A stretch of DNA of 64,000 nt from CAVREM01 sp963728825 (GCA_963728825.1 CAVSLA010000003.1:310001-374000), one strand, 5' to 3'; counted from the stretch's first letter, positions 1-8,891 are shown. Numbers and translations are program-made. The notes: generated by a model not told the origin, from the letters alone.

Positions 1-858
1 CACGAGCTGCGACCCGGGTTCGCGCTGACCGGCGGCTACTATTACAACAACGGCGGCTACACGCGTCAGGGCAATAGCCGGAAGCGCGTCACCGACAACC
101 TCCTGGTCGGACCCGAGGACTACGACACCTACTGCATTACTGCGCCCATCGATTCGCGGCTGCCCAACGGGGGCGGTTACCAGGTGTGCGACAACGCCAA
201 CATCAAGCAGGCGAAGTTCGGTCAGTCATCGAACCTGATCACGGCTCGGGAGCCGTACGGCGAGTTCGAGAGCCGGAACGATTTCTTCAACGTGGCGTTC
301 GATGCGCGGCTGCCGCACGGCATCCGTCTGGGCGGCGGCGTGGACACGGGTCGTTCGGTTGCGGGCAACTGCTTCATCGTCGACAGCCCGGGCGAACTGC
401 AGAACTGCCGCGTCGTCACCCCATTCAGGGGCCAGACGCAATTCAAGGGGCACGGCGTGATCCCGCTGCCGATGGGCTTCGTGACCAGCTTCGCGTATCA
501 AAACCTCTCGGGCCCGTCGTTCAACGCCACCTATACGGCCGTTAACTCCGAAATCATCGGGTCTCTCGGCCGTCCGCTGTCGGGTGGGGTGACCCAGGTG
601 ACGATCCCGCTGGTGGCACCGCAGACCATGTTCGAAGATCGCATCGTCCGCCTCGACCTGCGTTTGTCCAAGTCAGTGACGGTGAAACGCGTGCGCCTTC
701 AGGTCAACGTCGATGCCTACAACGCGCTGAATGCCAACTCGGTGCGGGCGCTGAGCAGCACGTTCGGCTCCGGCGGGCGGGCCTCGTCGGCGTGGCAGCG
801 GCCGACGCAGATTCTGGATCCGCGGCTGATTCAGGTCGGCGGGCAGGTCAGCTTCTGA
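1..858 (+). CDS. TonB-dependent receptor, C-terminal part (5' end outside window)
   Basis: Frame 1 is open from the first base to a TGA at 856-858, giving about 285 residues. The product resembles the C-terminal beta-strands of a SusC/carboxypeptidase-regulatory type TonB receptor: alternating aromatic and polar strands, a late segment with a VDAYNALN-like turn, and a terminal Phe (GGQVSF) as expected for BAM-recognised outer-membrane barrels. It should sit in the outer membrane and import an unknown substrate using TonB energy. The plug domain and signal lie upstream of the window. The IS inverted repeat begins on the last base of the stop codon, so the reading frame appears complete at its 3' end but no native terminator follows it. 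Confidence 0.85.
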   Translation, partial: HELRPGFALTGGYYYNNGGYTRQGNSRKRVTDNLLVGPEDYDTYCITAPIDSRLPNGGGYQVCDNANIKQAKFGQSSNLITAREPYGEFESRNDFFNVAFDARLPHGIRLGGGVDTGRSVAGNCFIVDSPGELQNCRVVTPFRGQTQFKGHGVIPLPMGFVTSFAYQNLSGPSFNATYTAVNSEIIGSLGRPLSGGVTQVTIPLVAPQTMFEDRIVRLDLRLSKSVTVKRVRLQVNVDAYNALNANSVRALSSTFGSGGRASSAWQRPTQILDPRLIQVGGQVSF

Positions 859-871
859 TATGGAAAGACCG

Positions 872-1153
872 GTGTCAACGAGCAAGTAAGTAGGGCATCG
901 TTCGATAGCAAGGTCAGCCCCGCACCCGGCTTATCAAGCCATCCGGGTGCGGGGCGTTGTCTGTACCCAGTCATCTGATCGGCCGAGCGGCAACGACGAT
1001 GAATCACTCTGATATTCGCGGGTCGGGACCGCATGACCATGATTCGTCGGGAGCTGCCTCGCTCTAGGGACGCGAGTTCGAGACCGGAGTCGTCTATCGC
1101 ATAGAAGCCTCGAGGGTTCTCCTTTCGACAGTCGGCCGATCAGATGACTGGGT
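872..1153 (-). ncRNA. Putative guide RNA (seekRNA/bridge RNA) region of the IS
   Basis: This is the 3' non-coding region of the element plus the last transposase codons. A 22-bp perfect inverted repeat pairs 965-986 with 1132-1153, the right copy lying inside the transposase C-terminal codons. A separate 13-bp perfect stem pairs 917-929 with 943-955 around a 13-nt loop. IS1111-group elements are known to encode their target-selecting RNA downstream of the transposase on the same strand, which would be the minus strand here. The structure is seen; RNA expression and guide function are inferred, and the exact RNA ends cannot be read from sequence. Confidence 0.5.
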
Positions 1154-2230
1154 CAGGGCGGCCCACACGAAACCGGTCAGCTCGCGCGCCACCGCGGTGA
1201 CGACGTGCTGTTTCGGTTTGCCGCGCGCGGCCAACCGGGCGTAGCGGCGATGGAGCCGCTGTTGCGCCGTCCAGGCCTGCCCGATCACCGTCGCCGGGGC
1301 GCCACGCTGTCGGGCGCGTAACGTGTCCCCGACGAAGGGATGATGGCGGTAATGCCACGCCGCTTCGACGAGCACGCGCCGTAGGTGCGCATTGCCCGTC
1401 TTTGTGATCGCGCCCCGGGCCTGCTTGGTCCCGCTCGAATGCTCAGACGGAATCAGCCCCACGAACGCCATGAGACTCGGAGCGGTCGCAAAGCGCCGGG
1501 CGTCGCCGAGCTCCGCCGCGATCGTGAGCGCCGTCAGATCATCAATACCGCGGAAGCAGCGCAGGCGCTCGACGCGCGGCCGGAGCGGCGCGAGATCCAG
1601 CAGCTCCCGTAGATCCTCCTCGACCGTCCGAAGCCGCGCGACGGCTTCGTCGACGGTGCGAAGATACGCCCGATGCGTCTGCTCAAGGGCGGGCAGCGGC
1701 CAGGTCTGCGCGCGGAGCCAGGCGTCGTGGCGCTTCGACCACGCCTTTTTGGTTCCGGTGAACCGGCGGCCGTGGCGCAGTAAGAATTTCGAGAGGCGAT
1801 GGCGGGCGCGGAGCAGGTCTGCGCGCACATCCTCGCGACACCGCAGTAGGTCGCGCGCCGCTTCCTCCTGCTCCGTCGGAATGTGAATGGCGGTCAGTGC
1901 CCCAGCCCGATACAGCACCGCGAGCTGGCCGGCATCACGCCGGTCCGTCTTGATGCGGGCCCCAGGGCGTCGAGGAATCAGCGCCGGGGCAATCACGTCA
2001 CACGGAATGCCCTGCTGCGTCAGGGCACGCTGCAACTCGAAGCCACACGGCCCGGCCTCGTAGCAGCAGCGAATGGGGCCGTGGCGCTGCAGTCGCTTCA
2101 CGAACCGCAGAATCGTCGGACTATCCGACGCCAGCGTGTGCAGCGCGGGCGTCCGCTCGCCCGGCAACAAGACAGCCGCCACGGTCGTGGCGGCATGCTG
2201 ATCGAACGCAATCAGAGGAGTAGACTGCAT
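1094..2230 (-). CDS. IS110-family (IS1111 group) DEDD transposase
   Basis: 378 residues, a usual length for the family. The N-terminal RuvC-like DEDD domain shows IAFDQH (first Asp), YEAGP (Glu) and TDRRDAGQLA (the late Asp pair). The C-terminal Transposase_20 domain includes GIDDLTALTIAAELGD, FVGLIPSEHSSG and KTGNAHLRRVL, the region carrying the family's conserved serine. The enzyme is a recombinase that works with an element-encoded guide RNA. The frame is intact, so the copy may be active. The start ATG at 2230 is preceded by GGAGGTCGG-like purines. The last codons share a 22-bp inverted repeat with the adjacent non-coding region. Confidence 0.93.
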   Translation of the reverse strand: MQSTPLIAFDQHAATTVAAVLLPGERTPALHTLASDSPTILRFVKRLQRHGPIRCCYEAGPCGFELQRALTQQGIPCDVIAPALIPRRPGARIKTDRRDAGQLAVLYRAGALTAIHIPTEQEEAARDLLRCREDVRADLLRARHRLSKFLLRHGRRFTGTKKAWSKRHDAWLRAQTWPLPALEQTHRAYLRTVDEAVARLRTVEEDLRELLDLAPLRPRVERLRCFRGIDDLTALTIAAELGDARRFATAPSLMAFVGLIPSEHSSGTKQARGAITKTGNAHLRRVLVEAAWHYRHHPFVGDTLRARQRGAPATVIGQAWTAQQRLHRRYARLAARGKPKQHVVTAVARELTGFVWAALTQSSDRPTVERRTLEASMR

Positions 2231-2338
2231 GGTGACCGACCTCCTTTGTATGCGGCTCTGCTCTGAGCTATCGCAGGTCCAGAGTAATCCGCGACAGATG
2301 CAAAGCCGAGGTCGGTCTTTCCATATGGTCTAGTCGAA

Positions 2339-3967
2339 TTAAGGTAATTCATCTTCCGCGAACGGGCGGCGGGACGGCTCCCGCCGCTCGTACTTCCGCA
2401 GATTCTCGGTCGCCCGGCGCACCACTGGTTCGAGGTTGCCGTTGCGGGCGGCGGTCAGCACATCGTTCTGGACGCGCACCGCCTCGTCGAAGCGCCCCAC
2501 TTCCGCCAGTGCCATCCCTGCGGTTTCGGCCAGCTCGATGCTCTGTGCTCCCTTGGCCACTTCGTCGACGAGCGCGAGAGCGCGGCGGCCGTCGCGCACC
2601 TGATCGTCCGGTGCGGCCGCCAGCAGGCGCGCCAGCGCCAGCTTGAACAGCGGCTGATCGGCAAAACGCTTGGTCCCTTCAGCGAACGCCTCGCGTGCCT
2701 CGCGATAGCGGCGGAGACGGACGAACGCCATGCCGCGCCCGTACACGGCCTCGAACAGCGTCGGATCCGCTGCGATCGCCCGCGCATATTCGTCGATCGC
2801 TTCACCGGGCCGGCCGGTACGGGCCAGCGCGCCGGCCAACTGCACGCGAGCCTGCACGTATCCCGGCTCGTGCTGAAGCGCGCTCGAGAAACGGGCAATC
2901 GCTTCGTCGTACCGGCCAGCGTCGTTGAGGAGCACGCCGAGGCTGAAGTGCGCGCGCGTATGGGTGGGCGACCGTCGAATGACGTCATCGAATTGACTTG
3001 CCGCCCCGGCCACATCGCCCATCTGCGCGAGCGCTGTACCCAGCCGATGGCGCAGCGAAACGTCCGCCGGATCGATCTCCAGTCCTTTCCGAAACAGCTC
3101 GGCCGCCTGGGCCCATTGTCCGGCGTCGAGCGCCTGACCACCCCGGACGTTGTAGGCCTCGGCCGTCTGAATCAGGTCGTCGATCTCGCGCATCAGGGGA
3201 TCCGCCGGACGCGGGTCGTCCTTGCCCTGCACCTTCAAGTGAGCTTCGGCGCGGGCGACATCGCCAATGCCTCGATAAGCCATCGCGAGCGGATAATGCA
3301 CGCCGGTCGCCCGCGGTTCGCTCGCGAGCGCCGCCTCCAGGTGTCGTGCGGCCGCGGCGTATTCACGCCTGGCCAACGCGGTCCGGCCGGCCCCGAAATG
3401 CGCGGCCGCCGAGTTCGGCTGCGCCGCCAGCGCCTTGGCAAACAACGCGGCCGCCTCGTCGGTGCGGGCATCTGCCAGGTGGATTTCGCCGAGCCAGATC
3501 AGCGCGGCGAAATCGGTCGGCTGCAGCTTCAGCACCTGCTCGAACGCCGCAACAGCCTTCGGCAGCGGTCCGCGAACGCGATAGATCTGGCCGAGGTAAT
3601 AGGGCCAGCGCGCATCGGATGGCGTCAGCGTCTGCGCGTTGAGGTAGCAGGCCTCTGCGGCGTCGAAATGCGTCGCCGCCATCAGCAGCTTCCCCATCTC
3701 GCCGTAGGCCGCGGCCAGGGCGGCGTCGGTCGTGCCGCGGTTCGATAGCGCAGAAACGAGCGCGGACTGGCGTGCCTGCAGCTGCGAACGCGCCGGCTCC
3801 TCCATCTGGGCGAGCTCCGGCAGCGACACCGGCTGCAGCCCGCGGCCAGGCTCAGATAACGACGGTTGCGGAAGCGAGCCACACGCCGCGAGCGTCACTG
3901 CCAGCAACATCGTCGCAGGCAGAAACAGGTGCTTTCGTGGCCGGTTTAATCCGTGCTCTCGTGGCAT
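2339..3967 (-). CDS. TPR-repeat lipoprotein
   Basis: 542 residues. The N-terminus is a lipoprotein signal: basic RPRK, a hydrophobic stretch and the lipobox TLAAC with Cys29. The rest is a series of tetratricopeptide repeats, for example ALIWLGEIHLADARTDEAAA, HFGAGRTALARREYAAAARH and HFSLGVLLNDAGRYDEAIAR, spanning roughly residues 80-520. It should be a membrane-anchored protein-protein interaction scaffold. The gene begins 4 bp after the CRTAC1 gene stop on the same strand, so the two are probably cotranscribed. ASPIC/UnbV plus TPR pairs recur in Acidobacteriota, but their function is unknown. The stop codon lies 12 bp from the IS. Confidence 0.85.
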   Translation of the reverse strand: MPREHGLNRPRKHLFLPATMLLAVTLAACGSLPQPSLSEPGRGLQPVSLPELAQMEEPARSQLQARQSALVSALSNRGTTDAALAAAYGEMGKLLMAATHFDAAEACYLNAQTLTPSDARWPYYLGQIYRVRGPLPKAVAAFEQVLKLQPTDFAALIWLGEIHLADARTDEAAALFAKALAAQPNSAAAHFGAGRTALARREYAAAARHLEAALASEPRATGVHYPLAMAYRGIGDVARAEAHLKVQGKDDPRPADPLMREIDDLIQTAEAYNVRGGQALDAGQWAQAAELFRKGLEIDPADVSLRHRLGTALAQMGDVAGAASQFDDVIRRSPTHTRAHFSLGVLLNDAGRYDEAIARFSSALQHEPGYVQARVQLAGALARTGRPGEAIDEYARAIAADPTLFEAVYGRGMAFVRLRRYREAREAFAEGTKRFADQPLFKLALARLLAAAPDDQVRDGRRALALVDEVAKGAQSIELAETAGMALAEVGRFDEAVRVQNDVLTAARNGNLEPVVRRATENLRKYERREPSRRPFAEDELP

Positions 3968-3971
3968 GCCG

Positions 3972-5711
3972 TTACGGATTCACCCGTTGCCGCAGCGTCG
4001 TCCACCGATCGATCGGCAGGTCCGCGAACTCCTCTGTGCGTCCGTCCGGCCAGATGACACGAGCGCGCGACACGGCCGTAGCCTTCTCCAGCCCGACGAT
4101 TACTCGCGGATCGTTGGCGGACGCGTAGCTCCCATCCGCCCGGACCCGGCGCCGCAGGGTGACGCCGTCACCGCGCACGATTTCAACCGTTGCCCCGAGC
4201 ATGTCGCGGCCCCGGCCACCGCCGCCGACGAGACGCACGCCAAGCCAGTGCCCGCCGCTCCCCGACTGGTTGATCAGCAGCCGCGCCGGCGCGTGGAGAT
4301 TGCTGACGACGACATCGGTGTCGCCATCGTTGTCGATGTCGCCGAATGCGGCGCCGCGGCTCACTTCAGATGCGCCAAAAGCCGACCCGCCCCGGCTGGT
4401 GACGTCCTCGAAGCGGCCGTTCCGCAGGTTCCGGAACAGCAGTTTGCGCTCGTCGTAGGGAAATGGCGCTCCGGCCGGACGACCCTTGACGGCTTCGATC
4501 GCGCCGTTCACCGCCAGGAGATCGAGCCACCCGTCATTGTCGTAGTCGATCCAGCTGGTGCCGAAGCCGCTGTAGCCAAGGCTGAGTGGCCCGAGCGCGG
4601 AGGGAGCGCTCAGATCTTCGAACATCGCCGAGCCGTTGTTCACGTAGAGGTTGTTGCCCTCGGCGGGCAGGTGCGTCATGTAGAGGTCTTCGTCGCCGTC
4701 GTTGTCGAAGTCTCCCGCGTCGACGCCCATGCTGGCTTCAGCTTTGCCCTCCCCGCTCAGCGCCGCACCGGCCAGCAGGCCCGTGTTCTTGAAGGTGCCG
4801 TTCTGTTGATTCATCCACAGCAGGTTCTCGGTCCCGTCGTTCGTCACGTAGATGTCCAGCCAGCCGTCGCGATCGAAGTCGGCTGCCACGACGCCGAGGG
4901 CCGGACCGAACGGTCCGCCGACCAGCGCCTTGGCCGTGACGTCCTCGAACGTGCCATTGCGGCGATTGCGATAGAGCCGATCCGGCTGCGGGACGTAGAC
5001 CTTCGGCGTGCAGTAGTCGCGGCGACCAGTCAGACCGGTGCACGGCCTGTCGGACTTGATGTCCCATTGCACGTAGTTGCCGACGTAGAGGTCGAGCCAG
5101 CCGTCTCGGTCGTAATCGAGAAACGACCCCGACACGCTCCAGCCCGGGTCGTCGGTGCCGCTGGCGCGCGAAACGTCCGAAAACGTCCCGTCACAGTTGT
5201 TGCGGAACAGCTGATTGGGACCGAGGTTGGTCAGGTACAGATCGACGCAGCCATCGTTGTCGACATCGCCGGCCGCGACGCCCATCCCGTAACCGGGCGC
5301 GTCGATGCCGCTCGCGTTGGTGACGTCGGCGAAGCGCAGCGTGGCGGTGCCCTTTGAAGCGTCGAGATCGTTGCGATAGAGGCGCCCTTTCAGCGGAAGC
5401 GCATCCGCTGCGGGCGGAACGAGCGCATCGCCGAGGCTCTTCCCTTCCGGAAGCATCCGCCCCTGCGCGAAGTAGACGTCGAGGTCGCCGTCGTTGTCGT
5501 AATCGACGAGCGCCACGCCTCCAGGCAGCATCTCAGGAAAATAGAACTGGCCGGACATGCCATTGAAATAGGAAAAGCGGAGGCCGGCCTCTGCAGCGCG
5601 ATCGATGAAGAGGTCGGTCGAGTTGGCCGCCGGCGTCCCTTCAATGGGGGCCGATCGCTGCTCCGCACCACAGCTTGTGAGCAGCAGACCTATGGTCGCC
5701 AGAGCGGTCAA
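3972..5711 (-). CDS. CRTAC1-family FG-GAP/VCBS lipoprotein with ASPIC/UnbV domain
   Basis: About 579 residues. I take TTG at 5711 as start because it opens a lipoprotein signal ending in LLLTSC; no in-frame ATG lies upstream before the neighbouring gene region. Seven calcium-binding VCBS/FG-GAP loops are visible (DYDNDGDLDVYF, DVDNDGCVDLYL, DYDRDGWLDLYV, DFDRDGWLDIYV, DFDNDGDEDLYM, DYDNDGWLDLLA, DIDNDGDTDVVV), predicting a beta-propeller. The C-terminus (GGHWLGVRLVG, VRADGSYASANDPRVIVGLE, VIWPDGRTEEF) is an ASPIC/UnbV domain. It is probably a surface or periplasmic binding protein. An apparent continuous frame up to 6815 is not a real fusion: the upstream part belongs to the frameshifted ThuA gene. 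Confidence 0.85.
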   Translation of the reverse strand: MTALATIGLLLTSCGAEQRSAPIEGTPAANSTDLFIDRAAEAGLRFSYFNGMSGQFYFPEMLPGGVALVDYDNDGDLDVYFAQGRMLPEGKSLGDALVPPAADALPLKGRLYRNDLDASKGTATLRFADVTNASGIDAPGYGMGVAAGDVDNDGCVDLYLTNLGPNQLFRNNCDGTFSDVSRASGTDDPGWSVSGSFLDYDRDGWLDLYVGNYVQWDIKSDRPCTGLTGRRDYCTPKVYVPQPDRLYRNRRNGTFEDVTAKALVGGPFGPALGVVAADFDRDGWLDIYVTNDGTENLLWMNQQNGTFKNTGLLAGAALSGEGKAEASMGVDAGDFDNDGDEDLYMTHLPAEGNNLYVNNGSAMFEDLSAPSALGPLSLGYSGFGTSWIDYDNDGWLDLLAVNGAIEAVKGRPAGAPFPYDERKLLFRNLRNGRFEDVTSRGGSAFGASEVSRGAAFGDIDNDGDTDVVVSNLHAPARLLINQSGSGGHWLGVRLVGGGGRGRDMLGATVEIVRGDGVTLRRRVRADGSYASANDPRVIVGLEKATAVSRARVIWPDGRTEEFADLPIDRWTTLRQRVNP

Positions 5712-5812
5712 CTTTTTTCCAATGGCGCTGGGGCCCCACCCCCAGCGCGTTGTTACGCTGATGCTCGCCCTCGGATAGGCAGTCCTCGGGCTCGCATGGC
5801 CGCGGGCGCTCA
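5712..5812 (+). repeat. ~100-bp dispersed repeat, copy A
   Basis: Lies in the 134-bp gap between the ThuA stop and the CRTAC1 start. It aligns with copy B (14578-14677, opposite orientation) at about 88 percent by eye, with 38 of 39 bases identical in the core. It contains a palindrome with arms GCGCTGGGG (5725-5733) and CCCCAGCGC (5740-5748), followed by TTACGCTGATG and ending in CTCGCATGGCCGCGGGCGCT. Its orientation is opposite to the flanking genes. Confidence 0.8.
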
Positions 5813-5845
5813 CGTTCTCCGCCGCCTGTCCTGCCCTTTCCCGCC

Positions 5846-6731
5846 CTATTTTTCCATCCCCAGCGCCCAGCGGATGCCGCCGGTGACGTGCGCCTGAAAC
5901 ACCGGGTCGACGGCCCAGATGTCGTCGCGATGACCGAACGAGCTGTAGAACACGCGACCCTTGCCGTATTCGCGGACCCACGATTGCGGGTAGTCGACGC
6001 CGCGCTTCAACGACGTGCCCTCGAGATTGGTCAGCTCGGTGTCGATGCTCAACAGCACCTTGTGGCGTTCGCGGGAAAAGGCCAGCGGGATCTTGTTCTT
6101 GAATAGCGTGTCGACATCTTCGCCAGGCGTCTTCGGATCTCCGAAGATATAGAACTCGTCCCACACCGGCCAGCTCGGGCCGAGCATCCGGGTGGCCGGA
6201 TGCGTCCGGTCTTCGACCTTCATGACGACGATGCGGCGTTGAGCGGAGTTGGTGGCGGAACGGAGGAAGTACGCGCCGAGCATGTCGCCGAACGCCGGAT
6301 AGTCGTAAAACGTCAGTGAGGAACAGTGCGTGCCGATGAATCCCTTTCCGCTCTTCACGAAGTCGAGCAGCATCTGCTTCTGCGCCAGCGTGAACGGCAG
6401 GTTGCCGTTGGTCATCATCATGATGCCGTCGAACTGATTCAGAGTACTGCGGCGTCAGGAAGGAGAAATCGAGCTTCTCGGCGTCGTACTTGTAGCCCTC
6501 GACAGTCGTCACCTCGAAGCCGGTCCGCTTGCCCATTTCGGTGACCGCCTGTTCGGCGGGGCCGAGGCTGGTGTGCTTGTAGAGGCCCGCATGCGTGAGG
6601 AACAGCAGCTTGTGCGTCAGCGGGACGGGCGGAGCGGCGCCGCGCCCGCGCCCGCCCTGCTGCTGCGCGCCCACCCCGTTCGATCCCGTGACAATCGCCG
6701 CCAGCGCGACGAGGGTCATGACTCGTCTCAT
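5846..6731 (-). pseudogene. ThuA-domain secreted protein, frameshifted
   Basis: The start is ATG 6731, which opens a signal peptide (MRRVMTLVALAAIVTG) and follows the ribosome site GGGAGGAC. The N-terminal part reads HKLLFLTHAGLYKHTSLGPA and DFSFLTPQY; the frame then breaks near 6443. One extra base (A6443 on the plus strand) separates the TAC codon from CTGAATCAG, after which the second frame continues LNQFDGIMMMTNGNLPFTLA, GFIGTHCSSLTFYDYPAFG and WALGMEK to the TAG at 5846. Restored length is about 294 residues, normal for ThuA-like glutamine-amidotransferase-fold proteins, often linked to sugar metabolism. It starts 10 bp after the PQQ dehydrogenase stop. The shift may be a sequencing error or a real lesion. 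Confidence 0.8.
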
Positions 6732-6741
6732 GTCGTCCTCC

Positions 6742-8796
6742 CTACGGCAGCGCGTAGGCCACCATCTCCGGAACCGGTTGGGCCTGAACGGTGAGGGCGA
6801 TGTACTGCTTGCCATCGACCAGGTAGGTCATCGGCGTCCCGATCGCCACACCCGGCAGATCGACCGACGCGATTTCACGGCCGTTGGTCTTGTCCCGCGC
6901 GACGAGTCGCGGGCCGTTCTTGCTTCCGCCGCGAATCAGCGCACCGATCAGCAGTGTCTTGGTCAGCAGCGGACCGCTCATCGTGCTATCGCCGCCGAGC
7001 GGCGGCAGGTTGAGCCCCTTCAGCATCGCATGGCTGCGGATGTTGTCGCCAGCGCCGAGCGGCACCATCCAGGCATGCTCGCCGGTCTTCATGTCGATCG
7101 CCGTCATCCGGGAGTACGGCGGTTTCAACAGCGGTAATCCTTGCGGCATCGCCGGATTGCCGCCGCGACCCTGAAAATACGTGAGGTTCGACTTCAGCTC
7201 GGCACGCGGCAGCTCCAGGGCGATCACCGAATGCTGGTTGCGCGACTGCACGTACAGCAGGCCGGTCTCCGGATCGACCGCTGCGCCCGACCAGTTGGCG
7301 CCGCCGCTCACGCTCGGCCGCACAATCGTGCCGCGGTTGGTCGGCGTAATGACGGACGGCGGGGTGTACAGCGGACCCATCCGGAAACCCTGGACGGCTT
7401 TGACCGCCATCGCCCGTATCTCAGGCGTGAAGTCGACGAGATCGTTTTCGCTGATCCCCTGCGGCTCGAACGGCGCGGGTCGCGTCGGAAATGGCTGCGT
7501 GCGGGCGGCACGCTCGCCGGGCACGTCGGACGGAGGGACCGGACGCTCTTCGATCGGCCACAGCGGCTGACCGGTCACCCGGTCGAACGCGAAGACGAAT
7601 CCCTGCTTGGTGATCTGGGCGACCGCCTTGACGAGGCGGCCGTTCACCGTGACGTCGAGCAGATTCGGCGCGGCCGGCGGGTCGTAGTCCCACAGGCCGT
7701 GATGAACGAACTGGTAGTGCCAGACGCGCTTGCCGGTTTCGACGTCCAGGCACACCAGCGATTCGCCGAACAGGCCGTCACCCGGCCGGTGGCCGCCGTA
7801 ATAGTCCGGAGCGGCGGTGTTCAGCGGCAGATAGACGTAGCCCAGCTCTTCGTCGGCGCTGTAGATCGTCCAGCCACTCACCTTTCCCGTGACCGCCCAC
7901 GAGTCGTCTTCCCACGTGTCGTTGCCGAACTCACCGGGACGAGGGACGGTATGGAAGGTCCACTTGAGTTTGCCGGTGCGCACGTCCCAGCCGCGTGTCC
8001 AGCCCGGAATCTGTTCCTTGAGCACGTTGTAGGACGAGATCGAGGCCGGGGTAATCACCGTGTCGCGCACGACGATCGGCGGCGACTGCACCGAATAGGT
8101 CAGCGCGTTCAGCCAGTCCCGCGATCCGCGGACGGCATGCGGCAGCCCCTGCATCAGATCGACCTTGCCGCGATCGCCGAAGGTCGTCACCGGCACGCCG
8201 GTTTTCGCGTCAACCGCCAGCAGATAGCCATCGCTGGTGCCCCAGAGAATCCGTTCTTCTTTGCCGTCGGTCCAGTAGGCAACGCCCCGCTGATTCCAGC
8301 GGGCGGTCATGGTCGTGGTACCGGCTTCATAGCTCTTGGGGTTGTAGACCCACAGCGTGCGGCCGGTCTTCGCGTCGACCGAAGCACCGATCGAGGTCGG
8401 CATGTTCAGGAACAGCCGGCCGCCAATCATGATCGGCGTCGCCTTGAAATTCGACAGGATGGGCGGCTCGCCGTCGCGCCAACGCTTGGGATCGGCGGCG
8501 GCGAGCTGTTTGAAGATTTCCGCCGAGCTCGCCCAGACTTCACCGCCGCCGGGCAGCGCGCGGCTGATGAAGGCGTCGGCAGACTGCCACCGCCACTGCA
8601 TCTGGAGGCGGCCGAAATTGCTGGCGTCGATCTGCGTCAGCGGCGAGTACTTGGTGTTGGCGAGGTCGCCACCGTAACTGCGCCACTCGCCCTCGACGCC
8701 GGGGCCCTGCTGGGCACGGACAGACGCCAGGACGCCGACAATCAGCACACAGATGACTGCAACCGGGAGATAACGAAAGAACCGATGAGGGCGCAT
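6742..8796 (-). CDS. PQQ-dependent quinoprotein dehydrogenase, glucose/alcohol type
   Basis: 684 residues from ATG 8796, chosen because GGAGAAGTC precedes it and it opens a signal peptide (MRPHRFFRYLPVAVICVLIV ending in SVRAQ). PQQ-propeller motifs include EWRSYGGDLANTKYSPLTQI, TGRTLWVYNPK, DVRTGKLKWTFH, VHHGLWDYDPPAAPNL (characteristic of membrane quinoprotein glucose dehydrogenases), SGGANWSGAAVDPETGLLYV and GQPLWPIEERPVP. No CxxCH haem motif and no cluster of N-terminal membrane helices is seen, so it is probably a soluble periplasmic quinoprotein donating electrons to an external acceptor. It is the first gene of a minus-strand run leading to ThuA, CRTAC1 and the TPR lipoprotein. The substrate cannot be read from sequence. 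Confidence 0.88.
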   Translation of the reverse strand: MRPHRFFRYLPVAVICVLIVGVLASVRAQQGPGVEGEWRSYGGDLANTKYSPLTQIDASNFGRLQMQWRWQSADAFISRALPGGGEVWASSAEIFKQLAAADPKRWRDGEPPILSNFKATPIMIGGRLFLNMPTSIGASVDAKTGRTLWVYNPKSYEAGTTTMTARWNQRGVAYWTDGKEERILWGTSDGYLLAVDAKTGVPVTTFGDRGKVDLMQGLPHAVRGSRDWLNALTYSVQSPPIVVRDTVITPASISSYNVLKEQIPGWTRGWDVRTGKLKWTFHTVPRPGEFGNDTWEDDSWAVTGKVSGWTIYSADEELGYVYLPLNTAAPDYYGGHRPGDGLFGESLVCLDVETGKRVWHYQFVHHGLWDYDPPAAPNLLDVTVNGRLVKAVAQITKQGFVFAFDRVTGQPLWPIEERPVPPSDVPGERAARTQPFPTRPAPFEPQGISENDLVDFTPEIRAMAVKAVQGFRMGPLYTPPSVITPTNRGTIVRPSVSGGANWSGAAVDPETGLLYVQSRNQHSVIALELPRAELKSNLTYFQGRGGNPAMPQGLPLLKPPYSRMTAIDMKTGEHAWMVPLGAGDNIRSHAMLKGLNLPPLGGDSTMSGPLLTKTLLIGALIRGGSKNGPRLVARDKTNGREIASVDLPGVAIGTPMTYLVDGKQYIALTVQAQPVPEMVAYALP

Positions 8797-8846
8797 GACT
8801 TCTCCACGCCCGACGTCAGAGCGCCGGGCCAAGACGGAACCGGGAC

Positions 8847-8862
8847 CGCGCCGTGCGGCGCG
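8847..8862 (-). terminator. Possible hairpin downstream of the SGNH gene
   Basis: A 6-bp perfect stem CGCGCC/GGCGCG with a 4-nt loop lies 30 bp past the SGNH gene stop and before the PQQ dehydrogenase start. No U-run follows, so it would be at best a weak or Rho-assisted terminator. Confidence 0.3.
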
Positions 8863-8891
8863 AGCTTAGCACGCTGGCACCACCTGCGCGA

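Larger units (their letters stand above)
858..2326. mobile_element. IS110-superfamily insertion sequence, IS1111-like
   Basis: A 14-bp perfect inverted repeat lies at 858-871 (ATATGGAAAGACCG) and 2313-2326, flanking a single DEDD transposase on the minus strand. Inverted repeats near the ends, a short (about 80 bp) region 5' of the transposase and a long (about 220 bp) 3' non-coding region fit the IS1111 group, whose repeats are subterminal, so the true ends may lie a few bases outside these coordinates. No target-site duplication is obvious, as is usual for this family. The element fills the gap between two convergent genes: the receptor stop overlaps the left repeat and the TPR gene stop lies 12 bp beyond the right repeat. 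Confidence 0.85.

Noticed and set aside
917..955. Rho-independent terminator for the TonB receptor
   Set aside because: A strong GC stem but no U-run on either strand, and it lies inside the IS, so it is better explained as part of the element.
3732..5357. A 541-residue ORF antisense to the CRTAC1 and TPR genes
   Set aside because: High-GC shadow frame lacking any motif; the minus-strand proteins are clearly real.
3972..6815. A single 947-residue ThuA-CRTAC1 fusion
   Set aside because: The continuous frame exists only because the ThuA gene is frameshifted; the middle section is not ThuA-like and the true ThuA C-terminus lies in another frame.
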